Shown here one piece after another: positions 15,218 through 27,074 of a stretch of 64,000 nt of DNA. The first letter of the stretch is position 1. Every line of letters begins with the position of its first letter. The position numbers were made by a program, and so were the translations under genes. Location of the stretch: NCBI GenBank assembly GCA_900315595.1, contig OMZQ01000002.1:1-64000 (forward strand). Direction: 5' to 3'. The stretch comes from an uncultured Eubacteriales bacterium. Lineage in GTDB: Bacteria > Bacillota > Clostridia > Oscillospirales > Oscillospiraceae. A model generated the notes under the pieces. It saw only the letters and a list, made by a program, of their open reading frames with translations. It searched no databases and was not told the DNA's origin.

Positions 15218-16384
15218 TCAGCCGCGGACCAGGAGCCGGGCCAGCGCAGAGCGTTGAACGCGCATCGCGCCCTTCGGACAGAACTCCTGACAGCAGAAGC
15301 AGCGGATGCAGGCGCTCCGGTCGATCCTCGGCGTTCCGTTCGACATCCGAATCGCCTTGGCCGGGCATACCTGCTCACACTTCCGGCAGCCGACGCAGGC
15401 GGTTTTCTCTACGCCGGGCCGGGCGGCGATGTATCGCCGGAGAAAGCCGCTGAACATCGTCCCCGCTTTGCCGCGGAAAAAATTCTGGAATTGCAGCCCG
15501 TTGCGCTCCGTTATGATCTGAAAGTCCGGGCTGATATAGGGCTTCCAGTCGTCGGAGACAGAAACCCCGTCCGCGTTCTCCGGACAGAGGCCTCTGGCCT
15601 GCGCCGCACAGAGCGTTGGAACCGTTGCAGGATCGAGGCCGATGAGACCCGCGCAGATCAGGTCGATGCTGTGGGGATTCTTTCCCGCAAGCACAAGACC
15701 GAGGGGCTTCGGCGTACCGGCCGTGGGGCCGTTGCCCTCCATGGCGACGACCGCGTCCACCAGATGAAGCTGGGGCTTCCAGAATTCATCCAGATCGACC
15801 AGCATATTTGCAAAGTCAGTCGGATTCGGGTAGCGGAAGTGATATTCCGGCTTCATCGTGCCCGGTATGGTTCCAAACAGGTTTTTGGCCGCAGCGGAGA
15901 GTCCCATCATGCCGTGAGATTTCAGCTTGCAGAAGTTGATGATCCCGTCGCAGTTCAGGAGCCATTCGGTGACGGTCGCCTGCTTGGCGATCACAGCGTC
16001 GGGAAGCGTGATCTCCCGGGTCCCGTAGTCGGAATTGAGCTCTGCGCCAACGGTATCCATTCCGGTCGCGTGATAGATCCGGTTCACGTAGGCCGCTGTA
16101 TAGAGGCCGCCGGGACTGTCTCCGACGACGGGTACGGCGCCGCGCGCCCGGATCATCTCCACCAGCGCGCGAAGCAGCTCAGGATGGGTCGTTGCTGCTG
16201 CGTCCGGCTTCATCATGGACACCAGGTTCGCTTTGACGCCGATGCGCATGCCGGGCAGGATCCAGTCAAGTCCGCCGGTTTTTGCAATCACCCGCTCCAG
16301 GGCGGATTTGCAGACGGCGGAATCGTAGGAGGCGCACGGCGCAAGTGCAACGTCCGGCGTCGGACGGCTTACGGATGAATTCAT
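15218..16384 (-). CDS. DUF362 protein with C-terminal 2x[4Fe-4S] ferredoxin domain
   Basis: 388 residues. The N-terminal DUF362 domain (MRIGVKANLVSMMKPDAAAT, VPVVGDSPGG, CKLKSHGMMGLSAAAKNLFG) is followed by two clusters, CVGCRKCEQVCP and CIRCFCCQEFCP, in the last 60 residues. Such proteins are cytosolic iron-sulfur proteins of uncertain role. The ATG at 16384 has AGGAGAGGGG 7-10 nt upstream; longer frames to 16564 lack a ribosome-binding site. It has its own promoter and lies 94 nt before the AMP-ligase, so read-through is possible. Confidence 0.88.
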   Translation of the reverse strand: MNSSVSRPTPDVALAPCASYDSAVCKSALERVIAKTGGLDWILPGMRIGVKANLVSMMKPDAAATTHPELLRALVEMIRARGAVPVVGDSPGGLYTAAYVNRIYHATGMDTVGAELNSDYGTREITLPDAVIAKQATVTEWLLNCDGIINFCKLKSHGMMGLSAAAKNLFGTIPGTMKPEYHFRYPNPTDFANMLVDLDEFWKPQLHLVDAVVAMEGNGPTAGTPKPLGLVLAGKNPHSIDLICAGLIGLDPATVPTLCAAQARGLCPENADGVSVSDDWKPYISPDFQIITERNGLQFQNFFRGKAGTMFSGFLRRYIAARPGVEKTACVGCRKCEQVCPAKAIRMSNGTPRIDRSACIRCFCCQEFCPKGAMRVQRSALARLLVRG

Positions 16385-16493
16385 GACGGTTCCCCTCTCC
16401 TCAGGATCAGCTCTGCCGGGTGCGAAACGCATCCGGCCGCTCCCCTGCCGTACCGGCCGTGATCGGAGCCGGTATCGTACAGCGCTTTTTCCC

Positions 16494-16522
16494 ATTGTAC
16501 TATGTGACGGTCTGAAAATCAA
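16494..16522 (-). promoter_or_regulatory. Promoter of the DUF362-ferredoxin gene
   Basis: Minus strand TTGATT (16517-16522), 17-nt spacer, TACAAT (16494-16499), leaving a leader of about 100 nt. Confidence 0.7.
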
Positions 16523-16587
16523 CGGTCCGTTTTTGCGTGGATCAAAAAACTCCGCTCCACGCATGGATGCAGTGGGCGGAAGATAGC

Positions 16588-16619
16588 AAACAGGAACCGG
16601 ACGACGCCGGTTCCTGTTT
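16588..16619 (-). terminator. Terminator after the CBS-domain gene
   Basis: Perfect 13-bp arms AAACAGGAACCGG and CCGGTTCCTGTTT with a 6-nt loop, just downstream of the CBS gene stop. Confidence 0.75.
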
Positions 16620-16622
16620 GCC

Positions 16623-17036
16623 TTAGACCTCGATCCCGAGGCTTTTCATGTATTCACGGAGGATGGACCTCCGGGTAACGATCCCGATAAAGTTGTCGCG
16701 GTCATCGACGACGGGAACAAAGTTCTGAACCAGAACCTTTCTCATCAACTCGTTCCCTTCGGTGGAAATGGACACCGGGGTATTATCACGGCTGTGCGTG
16801 ATTTCCATGATATTGTGCGTTTCAGCCTCCTTCAAATCCATGTTGCAGAGATTTTTCATAGCCCAGAGCAGATCGCCCTCGGTCAGCGTTCCCCGATACA
16901 GGCCGTTTTCCTTATTGACGATCGGCAAGGCCGAAAAGCCGGAGAGCTCCAAACGCTCCAGCGCCTCGCGGATCGACTCGTCGTCATACAGGAGCTCGCA
17001 GTTGGCCTTGGGGGTCAGATAAAACAGGATGTTCAA
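16623..17036 (-). CDS. Two-CBS-domain protein
   Basis: About 137 residues: two CBS motifs in tandem (LERLELSGFSALPIVNKENG ... and ... LVQNFVPVVDDRDNFIGIVT). Stand-alone CBS proteins bind adenine nucleotides and act as energy or ligand sensors. TTG at 17036 is preferred because GGGGG lies about 8 nt upstream and the protein then begins NILFYLTPK, the usual start of this small family. An ATG at 17075 would add 13 residues and overlaps the palindrome at 17072-17090. Confidence 0.82.
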   Translation of the reverse strand: MNILFYLTPKANCELLYDDESIREALERLELSGFSALPIVNKENGLYRGTLTEGDLLWAMKNLCNMDLKEAETHNIMEITHSRDNTPVSISTEGNELMRKVLVQNFVPVVDDRDNFIGIVTRRSILREYMKSLGIEV

Positions 17037-17071
17037 GCAGTCGCCCCCTTTTGGATCTTGATTTGGTATTC

Positions 17072-17090
17072 CCATGAAGATTCTTCATGG
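17072..17090. promoter_or_regulatory. Perfect 19-bp palindrome upstream of the CBS gene
   Basis: CCATGAAGA-T-TCTTCATGG, 36 nt before the TTG start at 17036. Its size and position suit a dimeric repressor operator, or an mRNA hairpin. The binding factor is unknown. Confidence 0.5.
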
Positions 17091-17162
17091 AGGATCACCG
17101 TGCTTCGCATCCTCTTCCGGCTCTATCATACCATGAAGTTATTACAGTAATGTGAACTTTTG

Positions 17163-17194
17163 AAAAAGACGCCTGACAAATTTCAGGCGTCTTT
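17163..17194 (-). terminator. Terminator of the trmL-pgk-tpiA transcript
   Basis: Perfect 13-bp arms AAAAGACGCCTGA and TCAGGCGTCTTTT, 20 nt after the tpiA stop. Confidence 0.9.
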
Positions 17195-17214
17195 TCTGGC
17201 TATTATTCACAAAT

Positions 17215-17988
17215 TCACTCGAGTTCGTTCGCCGTTTCGACGATCTTCGCGAGTTTTTCCGGAATGAGAGACGCGCCGCCGATCAAGCCGCCGTCCACGT
17301 CCGGCTGGGAGAGAAGCTCCGCCGCGTTTTTCTCATTCATGCTGCCGCCGTAAAGGATGACGGCTGCGCGGGCGGTGCGGGCGTCGAAGAGCTTACGGAT
17401 CAGCAGGCGGATCTGGGCGCAGACCTCCTGCGCCTGCGCCGGCGTGGCGGTCTTTCCGGTGCCGATGGCCCAGATGGGCTCGTATGCAATGACCAGCCTC
17501 CGCACGTCGCGAGGATCCAGCCCCTGCAGGGCGTATTTGAGCTGCATGGAGATCCATTCCTCCGTCACGCCGACCTCGCGCTGCTCCAGGCTTTCGCCGC
17601 AGCACAGAATGGGCGTCATTCCGGCGTCAAGGACTGTCAGCAGCTTCTGATGGATCTCCTGATCCGTTTCACCCATGGCGCGGCGCTCAGAATGGCCGAG
17701 GATCACGTATTTGCAGCCGGCGTCCAAAAGCATCGACGCGGAAATCTCTCCGGTATAGGCCCCCGCGGGATTTGCGTTGCAGTTTTCCGCACCAATGGAA
17801 ACCCGGCTTTCGCGCATGGCGTGCACCGCTGCGGGAATGCAGACGGCGGGAACGCAGATCGCTACGTCATTGTTCCTTCCCTTGGGCAGAAGCTCGCGGA
17901 ACCGGGACATGAAGACCTTCGTCTCGGAAGGCGTCAGATTCATCTTCCAGTTGCCGGCGATCAGGGGCCTGCGATATTTTCTGTTCAT
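17215..17988 (-). CDS. tpiA: Triosephosphate isomerase
   Basis: 257 residues, the usual length. NWKMN carries the substrate-binding Lys, LGHSERR the catalytic His, and [11 protein letters not shown] the catalytic Glu; the phosphate-binding ILYGGSM and GGLIGGASL motifs are present. It converts dihydroxyacetone phosphate and glyceraldehyde 3-phosphate in cytosolic glycolysis. It begins 5 nt after pgk and ends at a strong terminator, so it is the last gene of trmL-pgk-tpiA. No GAPDH gene lies next to it. Confidence 0.98.
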   Translation of the reverse strand: MNRKYRRPLIAGNWKMNLTPSETKVFMSRFRELLPKGRNNDVAICVPAVCIPAAVHAMRESRVSIGAENCNANPAGAYTGEISASMLLDAGCKYVILGHSERRAMGETDQEIHQKLLTVLDAGMTPILCCGESLEQREVGVTEEWISMQLKYALQGLDPRDVRRLVIAYEPIWAIGTGKTATPAQAQEVCAQIRLLIRKLFDARTARAAVILYGGSMNEKNAAELLSQPDVDGGLIGGASLIPEKLAKIVETANELE

Positions 17989-17993
17989 GCGGT

Positions 17994-19193
17994 TTATTTG
18001 TCCTCCAGACAGGCAATACCGGGCAGCTCCAGGCCTTCCAGGAATTCCAGAGAAGCGCCGCCGCCGGTGGAAATGTGGGTGATCTTGTCGGCAAAGCCGA
18101 GCTGTTCGCAGGCAGCCGCAGAGTCGCCGCCGCCGACGATGGACACGGCATCGGAATCCGCGAGCGCGCGGGCGACGGAAATCGTGCCCTTGGCAAGGAT
18201 CGGGTTCTCAAACACGCCCATCGGCCCGTTCCAGACAACGGTTTTTGCGTTCTTGACCGCATCGGCAAAGAGGGCGCGGGTCTGCTCGCCGATATCCAGG
18301 CCCATTACGTCGTCGCCGATGGCGTCGGCGGCCACGGTGCAGACCTCGATCGGCCCGTCGATGGGATCGGGGAAGGCCTTGGCTACAACGGTATCGACCG
18401 GGAGCAGGAGCTTGACGCCCTTCTGCTCGGCCTTCTGCATCATGTCGCGGCAGTAGTCGAGCTTTTCAGAATCCAGAAGGGACTTGCCGACCTTGCAGCC
18501 CTTTGCAGCCAGGAAGGTATAGGCCATGCCGCCGCCAATGATCAGGGTATCCACCTTGTCCAGGAGGTTGTTGATGACGTTCAGCTTGTCGGAAACCTTG
18601 GCGCCGCCCAGAATGGCGACGAAGGGGCGCTCGGGATCGGCCAGCGCCTTGCCCATGATGCCGACTTCCTTTGCGATCAGGAAGCCGCAATAGGCGGGCA
18701 GATAGTCGGCCACGCCTGCGGTGGAGGAATGCGCTCTGTGGGCGGTGCCGAAGGCGTCGTTGACGAAGATCTCGGCCAGCTCAGCCAGCTTCTTGCTGAG
18801 CTCGGGGTCGTTCTTGGTCTCGCCCTTTTCAAAGCGGGTGTTTTCGAGCAGCATGACCTCGCCATCCTTGAGCTCGTCAGCCAGACGGTGTGCGTCCTCG
18901 CCTGCAACGTCCTTCGCCATGCGGACCTCGACGCCGAGCAGCTCGCTCAGACGGTCGGCAACGACCTTCAGGCTCAGCTCGGGCTTAAACTCGCCCTTCG
19001 GCTTGCCCATGTGGGAGCACAGGATGACGCGGGCGCCGTGCTCGCGCAGATAATTGATCGTCGGCAGAGCGGCGACGATACGCTTATCAGAGGTGATTTT
19101 GCCTTCCTTGGTGGGAACGTTGAAGTCGCAGCGGCAGAGCACCCGCTTGCCGCGGACGTCGACGTCTTCAATGGATTTCTTGTTGTAGTTCAT
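17994..19193 (-). CDS. pgk: Phosphoglycerate kinase
   Basis: 399 residues. [11 protein letters not shown] and [18 protein letters not shown] N-domain motifs, [10 protein letters not shown], and the nucleotide-binding [10 protein letters not shown] and VGGGDSAAA near the C-terminus are all present. It transfers phosphate between 1,3-bisphosphoglycerate and ADP. The ATG at 19193 is chosen because GGAGG lies 7 nt before it; an upstream frame to 19226 overlaps the ribosome-binding site. It lies 19 nt after trmL. Confidence 0.98.
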   Translation of the reverse strand: MNYNKKSIEDVDVRGKRVLCRCDFNVPTKEGKITSDKRIVAALPTINYLREHGARVILCSHMGKPKGEFKPELSLKVVADRLSELLGVEVRMAKDVAGEDAHRLADELKDGEVMLLENTRFEKGETKNDPELSKKLAELAEIFVNDAFGTAHRAHSSTAGVADYLPAYCGFLIAKEVGIMGKALADPERPFVAILGGAKVSDKLNVINNLLDKVDTLIIGGGMAYTFLAAKGCKVGKSLLDSEKLDYCRDMMQKAEQKGVKLLLPVDTVVAKAFPDPIDGPIEVCTVAADAIGDDVMGLDIGEQTRALFADAVKNAKTVVWNGPMGVFENPILAKGTISVARALADSDAVSIVGGGDSAAACEQLGFADKITHISTGGGASLEFLEGLELPGIACLEDK

Positions 19194-19212
19194 CGTAGTT
19201 CCTCCATAATTC

Positions 19213-19725
19213 TTATTTGGATCCACCCTCCGGTGGGAGCTTCCGTTCTTTCATCCCGCCCCAATCGCGCAGACCGGGAAAGGCTTGCTGCCGCAGGGCC
19301 TCGTACACCGTGACGGCAACCGAATTCGCCAGGTTGAGGGAACGCGCGTCTGCGATCATCGGGATTTTGACGCAGGCGTCGTAGTGGGCGTAAAGGAAAT
19401 CCTCCGGCAGCCCGCGGGTCTCCGGGCCGAAGAAGAGATAGCATTCGTCTGCGTAATCGGCCTCGGTGTAGGCGCGCGGCGCTTTTGTGGAAAGCAGCCA
19501 CATCTGGCCGACGCGATTCCTGGCGAAGAAGTCGTCCAGATCCTCATAGACGCGCACGTCTACCAGATGCCAGTAATCCAGCCCGGCGCGCTTGACCTGG
19601 CGGTCTGAGATATCGAAGCCCAGGGGCTTGATCAAATGCAGGCGGCTGCCGGTGGCAGCGCAGGTGCGGGCGATGTTGCCGGTATTCTGCGGGATCTCCG
19701 GCTGGTAGAGTACAACGTTCAGCAT
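19213..19725 (-). CDS. trmL: tRNA (cytidine/uridine-34 2'-O)-methyltransferase
   Basis: 170 residues. SPOUT methyltransferase: [20 protein letters not shown] at the N-terminus, [11 protein letters not shown] and the C-terminal knot [22 protein letters not shown]. It methylates the wobble ribose of tRNA-Leu in characterised relatives. It is first in the trmL-pgk-tpiA transcript behind the promoter at 19753-19781, an unusual but not unknown partner for glycolytic genes. Confidence 0.95.
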   Translation of the reverse strand: MLNVVLYQPEIPQNTGNIARTCAATGSRLHLIKPLGFDISDRQVKRAGLDYWHLVDVRVYEDLDDFFARNRVGQMWLLSTKAPRAYTEADYADECYLFFGPETRGLPEDFLYAHYDACVKIPMIADARSLNLANSVAVTVYEALRQQAFPGLRDWGGMKERKLPPEGGSK

Positions 19726-19752
19726 ACGGACCTCAAAGATCGACTTTTCAGT

Positions 19753-19781
19753 ATTTTACCCTTTTCTTCCGCGAAAAGCAA
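19753..19781 (-). promoter_or_regulatory. Promoter of trmL-pgk-tpiA
   Basis: Minus strand TTGCTT (19776-19781), 17-nt spacer, TAAAAT (19753-19758), about 28 nt before the trmL ATG. Confidence 0.65.
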
Positions 19782-19815
19782 CAGGAAACTGAAATTCCTG
19801 CGGAGCTGGCCGGTT

Positions 19816-20319
19816 TTACAGCGGCAGCGGTTTCGTATTGGTATATTCCACGAAGCGGAAGGGGGTGCGGCCCTCCACCTGCGTGGGCTGGATGGCGGAT
19901 ACGAACCAGTTGTCCAGACGGTTCAGATTCGGGAAGAACTTGTCCGCCTTCAGCTCGGAATAGTTGAAGGTCACGAAGGCCTTTTCGCAGTGCGGGACAA
20001 GGAGCTGATAGACGCTCTCGCCGCCGATGACCCAAAGGTTATCGCTGTAGCGGTCGCGGAGCAGGGATTTCAGCTCGTCCACGCTGTGGCAGACGAAGGC
20101 GCCCTCCACGGTGAGGTCGGGGTCGTGGGTCAGTATGATATTCTCCCGCTCCGGCAGGGGCCGGGCGTTCGGGAAGGTTTCCAGCGTCTTGCGGCCGTAG
20201 ATGACGGTTTTGTGGATGGTCAGCTCGCGGAAGCGGTGCAGATCGGTGGGGATGGAGACGAGCAGCTTGCCGTTCTTTCCGATGCCCCAGTGGGATGTGA
20301 CGTTCACGATAGCGTTCAT
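19816..20319 (-). CDS. folA: Dihydrofolate reductase
   Basis: 167 residues. MNAIVNVTSHWGIGKNGKLL (cofactor and substrate region), TVIYGRKTLETFP, NIILTHDPDL and LWVIGGESVYQLL are the family motifs. It reduces dihydrofolate to tetrahydrofolate, the step needed after thymidylate synthase, and directly follows thyA (14 nt). The ATG at 20319 has GGAGAG 9 nt upstream. Confidence 0.96.
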   Translation of the reverse strand: MNAIVNVTSHWGIGKNGKLLVSIPTDLHRFRELTIHKTVIYGRKTLETFPNARPLPERENIILTHDPDLTVEGAFVCHSVDELKSLLRDRYSDNLWVIGGESVYQLLVPHCEKAFVTFNYSELKADKFFPNLNRLDNWFVSAIQPTQVEGRTPFRFVEYTNTKPLPL

Positions 20320-20333
20320 GGATGGTTTCTCTC

Positions 20334-21164
20334 CTATATTGCAACGGGGATTTTGCCCTCGAAGGGGTGGTATTGGTAGTTCTCCACCGAGAAGCTGTCT
20401 CTGGTAAAGGCGTAGAAGTCGGTGACGGTCGGGTCCAGACGGAACACAGGCGCGGGAAGGGGTTCGAGCTTCAGCATCTGCTCCACCATCGGGATATGGC
20501 GGTCGTAGATGTGGCAGTCGGCGATCACGTGGATCAGCTCGCCGGGGATCAGCCCGGAGACCTGGGCAAACATACAAAGGAGGGCGGCATACTGGACGAC
20601 GTTCCAGTTGTTCGCGGTCAGCATGTCCTGAGAGCGCTGGTTCAAGATGGCGTTGAGACGGTTTCCCGTGACGTTGAAGGTCATGGAATAGGCACAGGGA
20701 TAGAGGGCCATCTCGTGCAGGTCCGCGAAGTTGTACATACTGGTAAGGATGCGGCGGCTCTGGGGATTGTGCTTCAGATCGTAGAGGACCCGATCCACCT
20801 GATCGAAGTTGCCCTCCGGGTATTGGTGCTTCTGAGCGAGCTGATAGCCGTAGGCCTTGCCGATGGTGCCATTCTCATCCGCCCAGCTATCCCAGATGTG
20901 ACTGGAGAGCAGGCGGACGTCGTTGGATTTCTTCTGCCAGATCCAAAGAACCTCCTCAATGGCGGACTTCCAGTAGGTGCGGCGGAGGGTCATCAACGGA
21001 AATTCCTGTTGCAGGTCGTAGCGGTTGACCACGCCGAACAGCTTGATCGTGTGGGCGGGAGTCCCGTCCTCCCAATGCGGGCGGACAGGCAGGTCGTCGT
21101 CCCGGAAGCCGTGATCCAGAATGCTCCGGCAGGTTTCCAGATAGACCCGGTCTGCATAGCTCAT
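20334..21164 (-). CDS. thyA: Thymidylate synthase
   Basis: 276 residues. RTYWKSAIEEVLWIWQKKSN, the active-site cysteine in ALYPCAYS, LNQRSQDM, and the C-terminal YHPFEGKIPVAI mark a classical folate-dependent ThyA. The active-site loop reads YPCAYS rather than the PPCH of model enzymes, a variant seen in Clostridia. It converts dUMP to dTMP and is followed by folA, which regenerates the cofactor. Confidence 0.97.
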   Translation of the reverse strand: MSYADRVYLETCRSILDHGFRDDDLPVRPHWEDGTPAHTIKLFGVVNRYDLQQEFPLMTLRRTYWKSAIEEVLWIWQKKSNDVRLLSSHIWDSWADENGTIGKAYGYQLAQKHQYPEGNFDQVDRVLYDLKHNPQSRRILTSMYNFADLHEMALYPCAYSMTFNVTGNRLNAILNQRSQDMLTANNWNVVQYAALLCMFAQVSGLIPGELIHVIADCHIYDRHIPMVEQMLKLEPLPAPVFRLDPTVTDFYAFTRDSFSVENYQYHPFEGKIPVAI

Positions 21165-21191
21165 GTTCTTTTCTCCTTCTTCTTTCAGTCG

Positions 21192-22811
21192 TCACGGCGC
21201 TTGCGTCCCGGCGCTCGCATCCGGGGAAGTCTCCGCCGGCTCGGTGGGTTCGGCGGTCAAGGCCTCGTAGGAAGCGCCTGCGTCGGAGAGGGTTCTGCCG
21301 CCGGAGAGGTGGAAGACGTTGTCCACGGCAGGCTGGAGGCTGCGGATCGAGCCGCGATTTGCCATGACCGCGTAGGATTTGAACAGCAGCGGGCAAAAAT
21401 AGCCCTGCTCCATGACGTTGCGGTAGAGATCGTAGCAGTTGCCGGAGTTTTCCAGCGCGGCAGCGCAGAGCTCCAGCATCGCCCCGCTCTGGATGCCGCC
21501 GAAGTTGAGCGCGCCGTAGGGCTTGAAGAACTCGCTGAGGTCGAAGCTGGCGGAAAGGCGCGTTTCACCGATGAAGCAGTCGAACTGCCCGGCGCGCAGA
21601 CGGTACTGATAGGTCTCATAGTCCACGGAGGCAACCTCGACCTTTGCCCCGGCGTCGGTCAGCATCTCGGCGATCCGATGGGCCGTCTCAACGCGCTTCG
21701 GGTCCGCCGAGCAGACGAGCAGAGTACCGACGTATTCCGGGGAAATATTGGCGTGCTGCATCGCCTCGGCAAAGGCGGTGTGGTCATACTGATAGGCTGC
21801 TGCAAGCGCGTCGTCGTAGAGCCCGCTCTCCGGCGAGCAGGGCAGGCAGGCCGCCTTTGCGAAGCCCTTGAAGACGGAGGTCGTGATCGCGGAGCGGTCG
21901 ATAATATGCGTAACGCCCGCGCGGAAATCCCGGTTGACGAACATGCCGGACAGGCAGTTGAAGCCAATATACTGCATGGTCGTGGTCGGACAGTCCCAGA
22001 GCTCAAAATCGCAGCGGTAGCCGACCGCCGTGGGAGAATTCAGATCGGCGCAGACCAGACTGGTCTGACCGAACTCAAAGCTGTCGCGGACCTCGGTAGG
22101 ATTTTTCGCGGCGGTGAGGGCGATGCGGTCATATTCCACCGGGGCGGCACGATCCTGCCACCAGTTCCTGTTTCGCGCAAGCGCGGACTCCCCGAAAAAG
22201 ACGTAGGGCCCGGAGCCGACCGGCCTCGAATCTCCCACCGCATCGGCGCGGACGATGGGAACGTCCAGCAGGAGCGGGAGGTTTTCGTAGGGCGTAAGGA
22301 GGTCGATCAGCAGCGTCTTTTCATTCTTCGCTGTGAAGGATGAAACTCTGGAAAAACGGGTGCCGTAGTAGTCGCTGTCGCGGGCGGCAGTCAGGGATGC
22401 GACCGCATCGGCGGCAGTCACGGGGCTGCCGTCGGAGAAGACGGCTTCCGGGCAGATCGTGAATACGTAGTGCTTCCCGTCCTCGCTGACGGAGAAGCTG
22501 TCGCACAGGACCGGCTCCGGTTCAAAGCGTCCGCTCAGAACGAACAGACCCTCATAGACGAGTGAAAGCACAGGCCGGTTCGTGATACAGGTGCAGGAAT
22601 AGGGGTTGAAGCCATAGGAAGGTACGTAAGCCAGACCGAAGGAGTTGGGCGTATCAGGCTCGCCGCCCGGCTCCGGAACGGCTAAGGTCTCATTTTCGGC
22701 CTTCGTCGTCTCATCAGGCGGCGCTGTGTTTTCGTCCCCGGCGTTTGCAGCATCACAGGCGCAGAGCAGGAGCGATAGAGCAAGCAGCAGGCAAAATATC
22801 CTCCGTTTCAT
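21192..22811 (-). CDS. Oligopeptide/nickel-type ABC substrate-binding lipoprotein
   Basis: 539 residues. Signal peptide with lipobox LCAC (Cys19 lipidated), then an acidic linker, then the family 5 extracellular solute-binding fold (VYEGLFVLSG, CPEAVFSDGSPVTAADAV, VGSGPYVF, DFRAGVTHIIDRSAI). No permease or ATPase genes are near, so it is an orphan receptor or works with transporters elsewhere. Its ATG overlaps the pgeF stop as ATGA; GAGAGGAG precedes it. Confidence 0.88.
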   Translation of the reverse strand: MKRRIFCLLLALSLLLCACDAANAGDENTAPPDETTKAENETLAVPEPGGEPDTPNSFGLAYVPSYGFNPYSCTCITNRPVLSLVYEGLFVLSGRFEPEPVLCDSFSVSEDGKHYVFTICPEAVFSDGSPVTAADAVASLTAARDSDYYGTRFSRVSSFTAKNEKTLLIDLLTPYENLPLLLDVPIVRADAVGDSRPVGSGPYVFFGESALARNRNWWQDRAAPVEYDRIALTAAKNPTEVRDSFEFGQTSLVCADLNSPTAVGYRCDFELWDCPTTTMQYIGFNCLSGMFVNRDFRAGVTHIIDRSAITTSVFKGFAKAACLPCSPESGLYDDALAAAYQYDHTAFAEAMQHANISPEYVGTLLVCSADPKRVETAHRIAEMLTDAGAKVEVASVDYETYQYRLRAGQFDCFIGETRLSASFDLSEFFKPYGALNFGGIQSGAMLELCAAALENSGNCYDLYRNVMEQGYFCPLLFKSYAVMANRGSIRSLQPAVDNVFHLSGGRTLSDAGASYEALTAEPTEPAETSPDASAGTQAP

Positions 22812-23614
22812 CTTGTCTCCTCTCTTTCGCGCAGGAGTATCACGGCAGCCTGGGAGCCGCGTGCGTTTCCGGTGACGCGGTGCGACCAGAAACGGTCCGG
22901 CTGGCACCGGGTGCAGTCACAGCTCAGGTCGATCTTCCGAACGCCGCATTGCCGAAGCCAGAGGGCGTTGAGCTTTTTGAGATCGGGGAAGAACTTTTCT
23001 CCGGCTGTGCGGATCAGGGGCTCCGCCTCCGCGCCAAGCCCGGCGACGATGGCCTGCGGCACGTTGGCGTCCGTTTCAAAGCAGCAGGGTCCGATGCAGG
23101 GGCCGATCGCGGCCTCTATGTCGCCCGGCTCAGAGCAAAAATCCCGGTGCATGGCTTCTATGCAGCGCCGGACGATCCCAAGGGCCGTCCCGCGCCAGCC
23201 GGAGTGGACTGCGGCAACCGCGTGGCGGACCGGGTCGTGCAGCAGGATGGGCGTGCAGTCAGCGGCAAAGCAGACCAGCGCGACGCCGGGCTCGTCGGTA
23301 TAGATGCCATCGCGCTCAGGCTCGACCTCCCGGAAGAGGCCCCAGCCCCGATCCTCCGCACCGACGCGGGCAACGATATCCGTATGGGTCTGGTGCGTGA
23401 ACACCGTCTGCTCCGGCGTAAAGCCGACGGCTTGACCCAGACGGCGATAGTTTTCATAGACGTTGTTCCAGTCGTCGCCGCGGTGAATGCCCAGATTCAG
23501 GGAGGACAGGCAGCCGGCGGACACGCCGCCGCGCCGGGTGGTAAAGCAGTGGCGGACCTCCGGAGAAAAGACGTCGGAGGTCAGGTATTCCGGAGAAACG
23601 TGGGTGGTAAACAA
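22808..23614 (-). CDS. pgeF: PgeF/YfiH-type multicopper polyphenol oxidase-fold protein
   Basis: 268 residues. Zinc-site motifs of the family are visible: FTHQTHTDIV, CFAADCTPILLHDP and VHSGWRGT, then IGPCIGPCCFE. Members act as purine nucleoside phosphorylase/adenosine deaminase in some bacteria and as peptidoglycan editing factors in others. It lies 17 nt after secA and overlaps the lipoprotein gene, so it belongs to secA-pgeF-lipoprotein-thyA-folA. Confidence 0.92.
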   Translation of the reverse strand: MFTTHVSPEYLTSDVFSPEVRHCFTTRRGGVSAGCLSSLNLGIHRGDDWNNVYENYRRLGQAVGFTPEQTVFTHQTHTDIVARVGAEDRGWGLFREVEPERDGIYTDEPGVALVCFAADCTPILLHDPVRHAVAAVHSGWRGTALGIVRRCIEAMHRDFCSEPGDIEAAIGPCIGPCCFETDANVPQAIVAGLGAEAEPLIRTAGEKFFPDLKKLNALWLRQCGVRKIDLSCDCTRCQPDRFWSHRVTGNARGSQAAVILLREREETR

Positions 23615-23630
23615 GACTTCCTCTCCCCTG

Positions 23631-26399
<2,769 letters not shown>

Positions 26400-26460
26400 A
26401 GCATGTCCTTTCTGTGCGGGGCGATGCGCCCCGTCGGAGTCTTCATCAGAAATCTGATTT

Positions 26461-26466
26461 ATTATA
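26461..26466 (-). promoter_or_regulatory. Probable secA promoter (-10 only clear)
   Basis: Minus strand TATAAT at 26461-26466, about 60 nt before secA. The -35 region is poly-T and weak. Confidence 0.45.
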
Positions 26467-26515
26467 TCACACTGTTTCGCATAAAAAAAGTCTTTTTTCG
26501 TTATTTTCCGAACTT

Positions 26516-26977
26516 TCAGCGCATTTGCGCCCGGAGCAGCCGGGTGATTCGCTCCAGCGTGCTTCGGGAATCGCGCCCCATGCGGGAAAAGGTCTCCGAC
26601 CAGTCGGAGAAGTCGCCTGCGAGGGCGGCAAAGGACCGCGCCGCCTCCTGCTGACGCAGGCTCGCCGTCCGCAGGGCCTCGGGAAGATCCCGCGGGAGCG
26701 GCTCCGGCTTCGGCTGGAGCCGGAGCCTGCGTCCGGTCAGCAGATAATGCACCGCCGTCAGCTCGCGGGCACGGTCGTCGCTCTCCCCTGCCATGCGCAT
26801 CAGCAGCGCACGCCCGGGGCCTGAAAGCCTTCTCGACAGCTGCCGGAGCTGGGCAGCGTTGCGCTTCTGGTCCAAAATCAACTGCTCCAGGCGCTCGGGA
26901 AGCAGGGCCGTCTCCGCGTTCATGGCTCCGGGGCCGCGCACACGGCTCCAGATCGCCTGTTCTGTTTCACGGGTCAT
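26516..26977 (-). CDS. Helical protein of unknown function (ferritin-like pattern)
   Basis: 153 residues, almost entirely helical, rich in Arg, Leu and Ala with heptad spacing. LLMRMAGESDDRARELTAVHYLLTGRRL resembles one half of the degenerate ferritin-like/rubrerythrin bundle seen in Clostridia hypothetical proteins, but no full metal site (ExxH pairs) is visible. AAAGGTGGTG lies upstream of the ATG. Function unknown. Confidence 0.55.
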   Translation of the reverse strand: MTRETEQAIWSRVRGPGAMNAETALLPERLEQLILDQKRNAAQLRQLSRRLSGPGRALLMRMAGESDDRARELTAVHYLLTGRRLRLQPKPEPLPRDLPEALRTASLRQQEAARSFAALAGDFSDWSETFSRMGRDSRSTLERITRLLRAQMR

Positions 26978-27030
26978 ACAGTCGCACCACCTTTCACGGC
27001 AGTCTATGCAAACCGGCGTGAGACTGTGAA

Positions 27031-27060
27031 AACCGGCGCGCCCGAAGGGGTGCGCCGGTG
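27031..27060 (-). terminator. Terminator of the response regulator-kinase-HtrA-like transcript
   Basis: Minus strand stem CACCGGCGCACCCC ... GGGCGCGCCGGT with a TTCG loop and T-rich tail, 15 nt after the HtrA-like stop. Confidence 0.7.
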
Positions 27061-27074
27061 AAAAGCGCGAAGCG

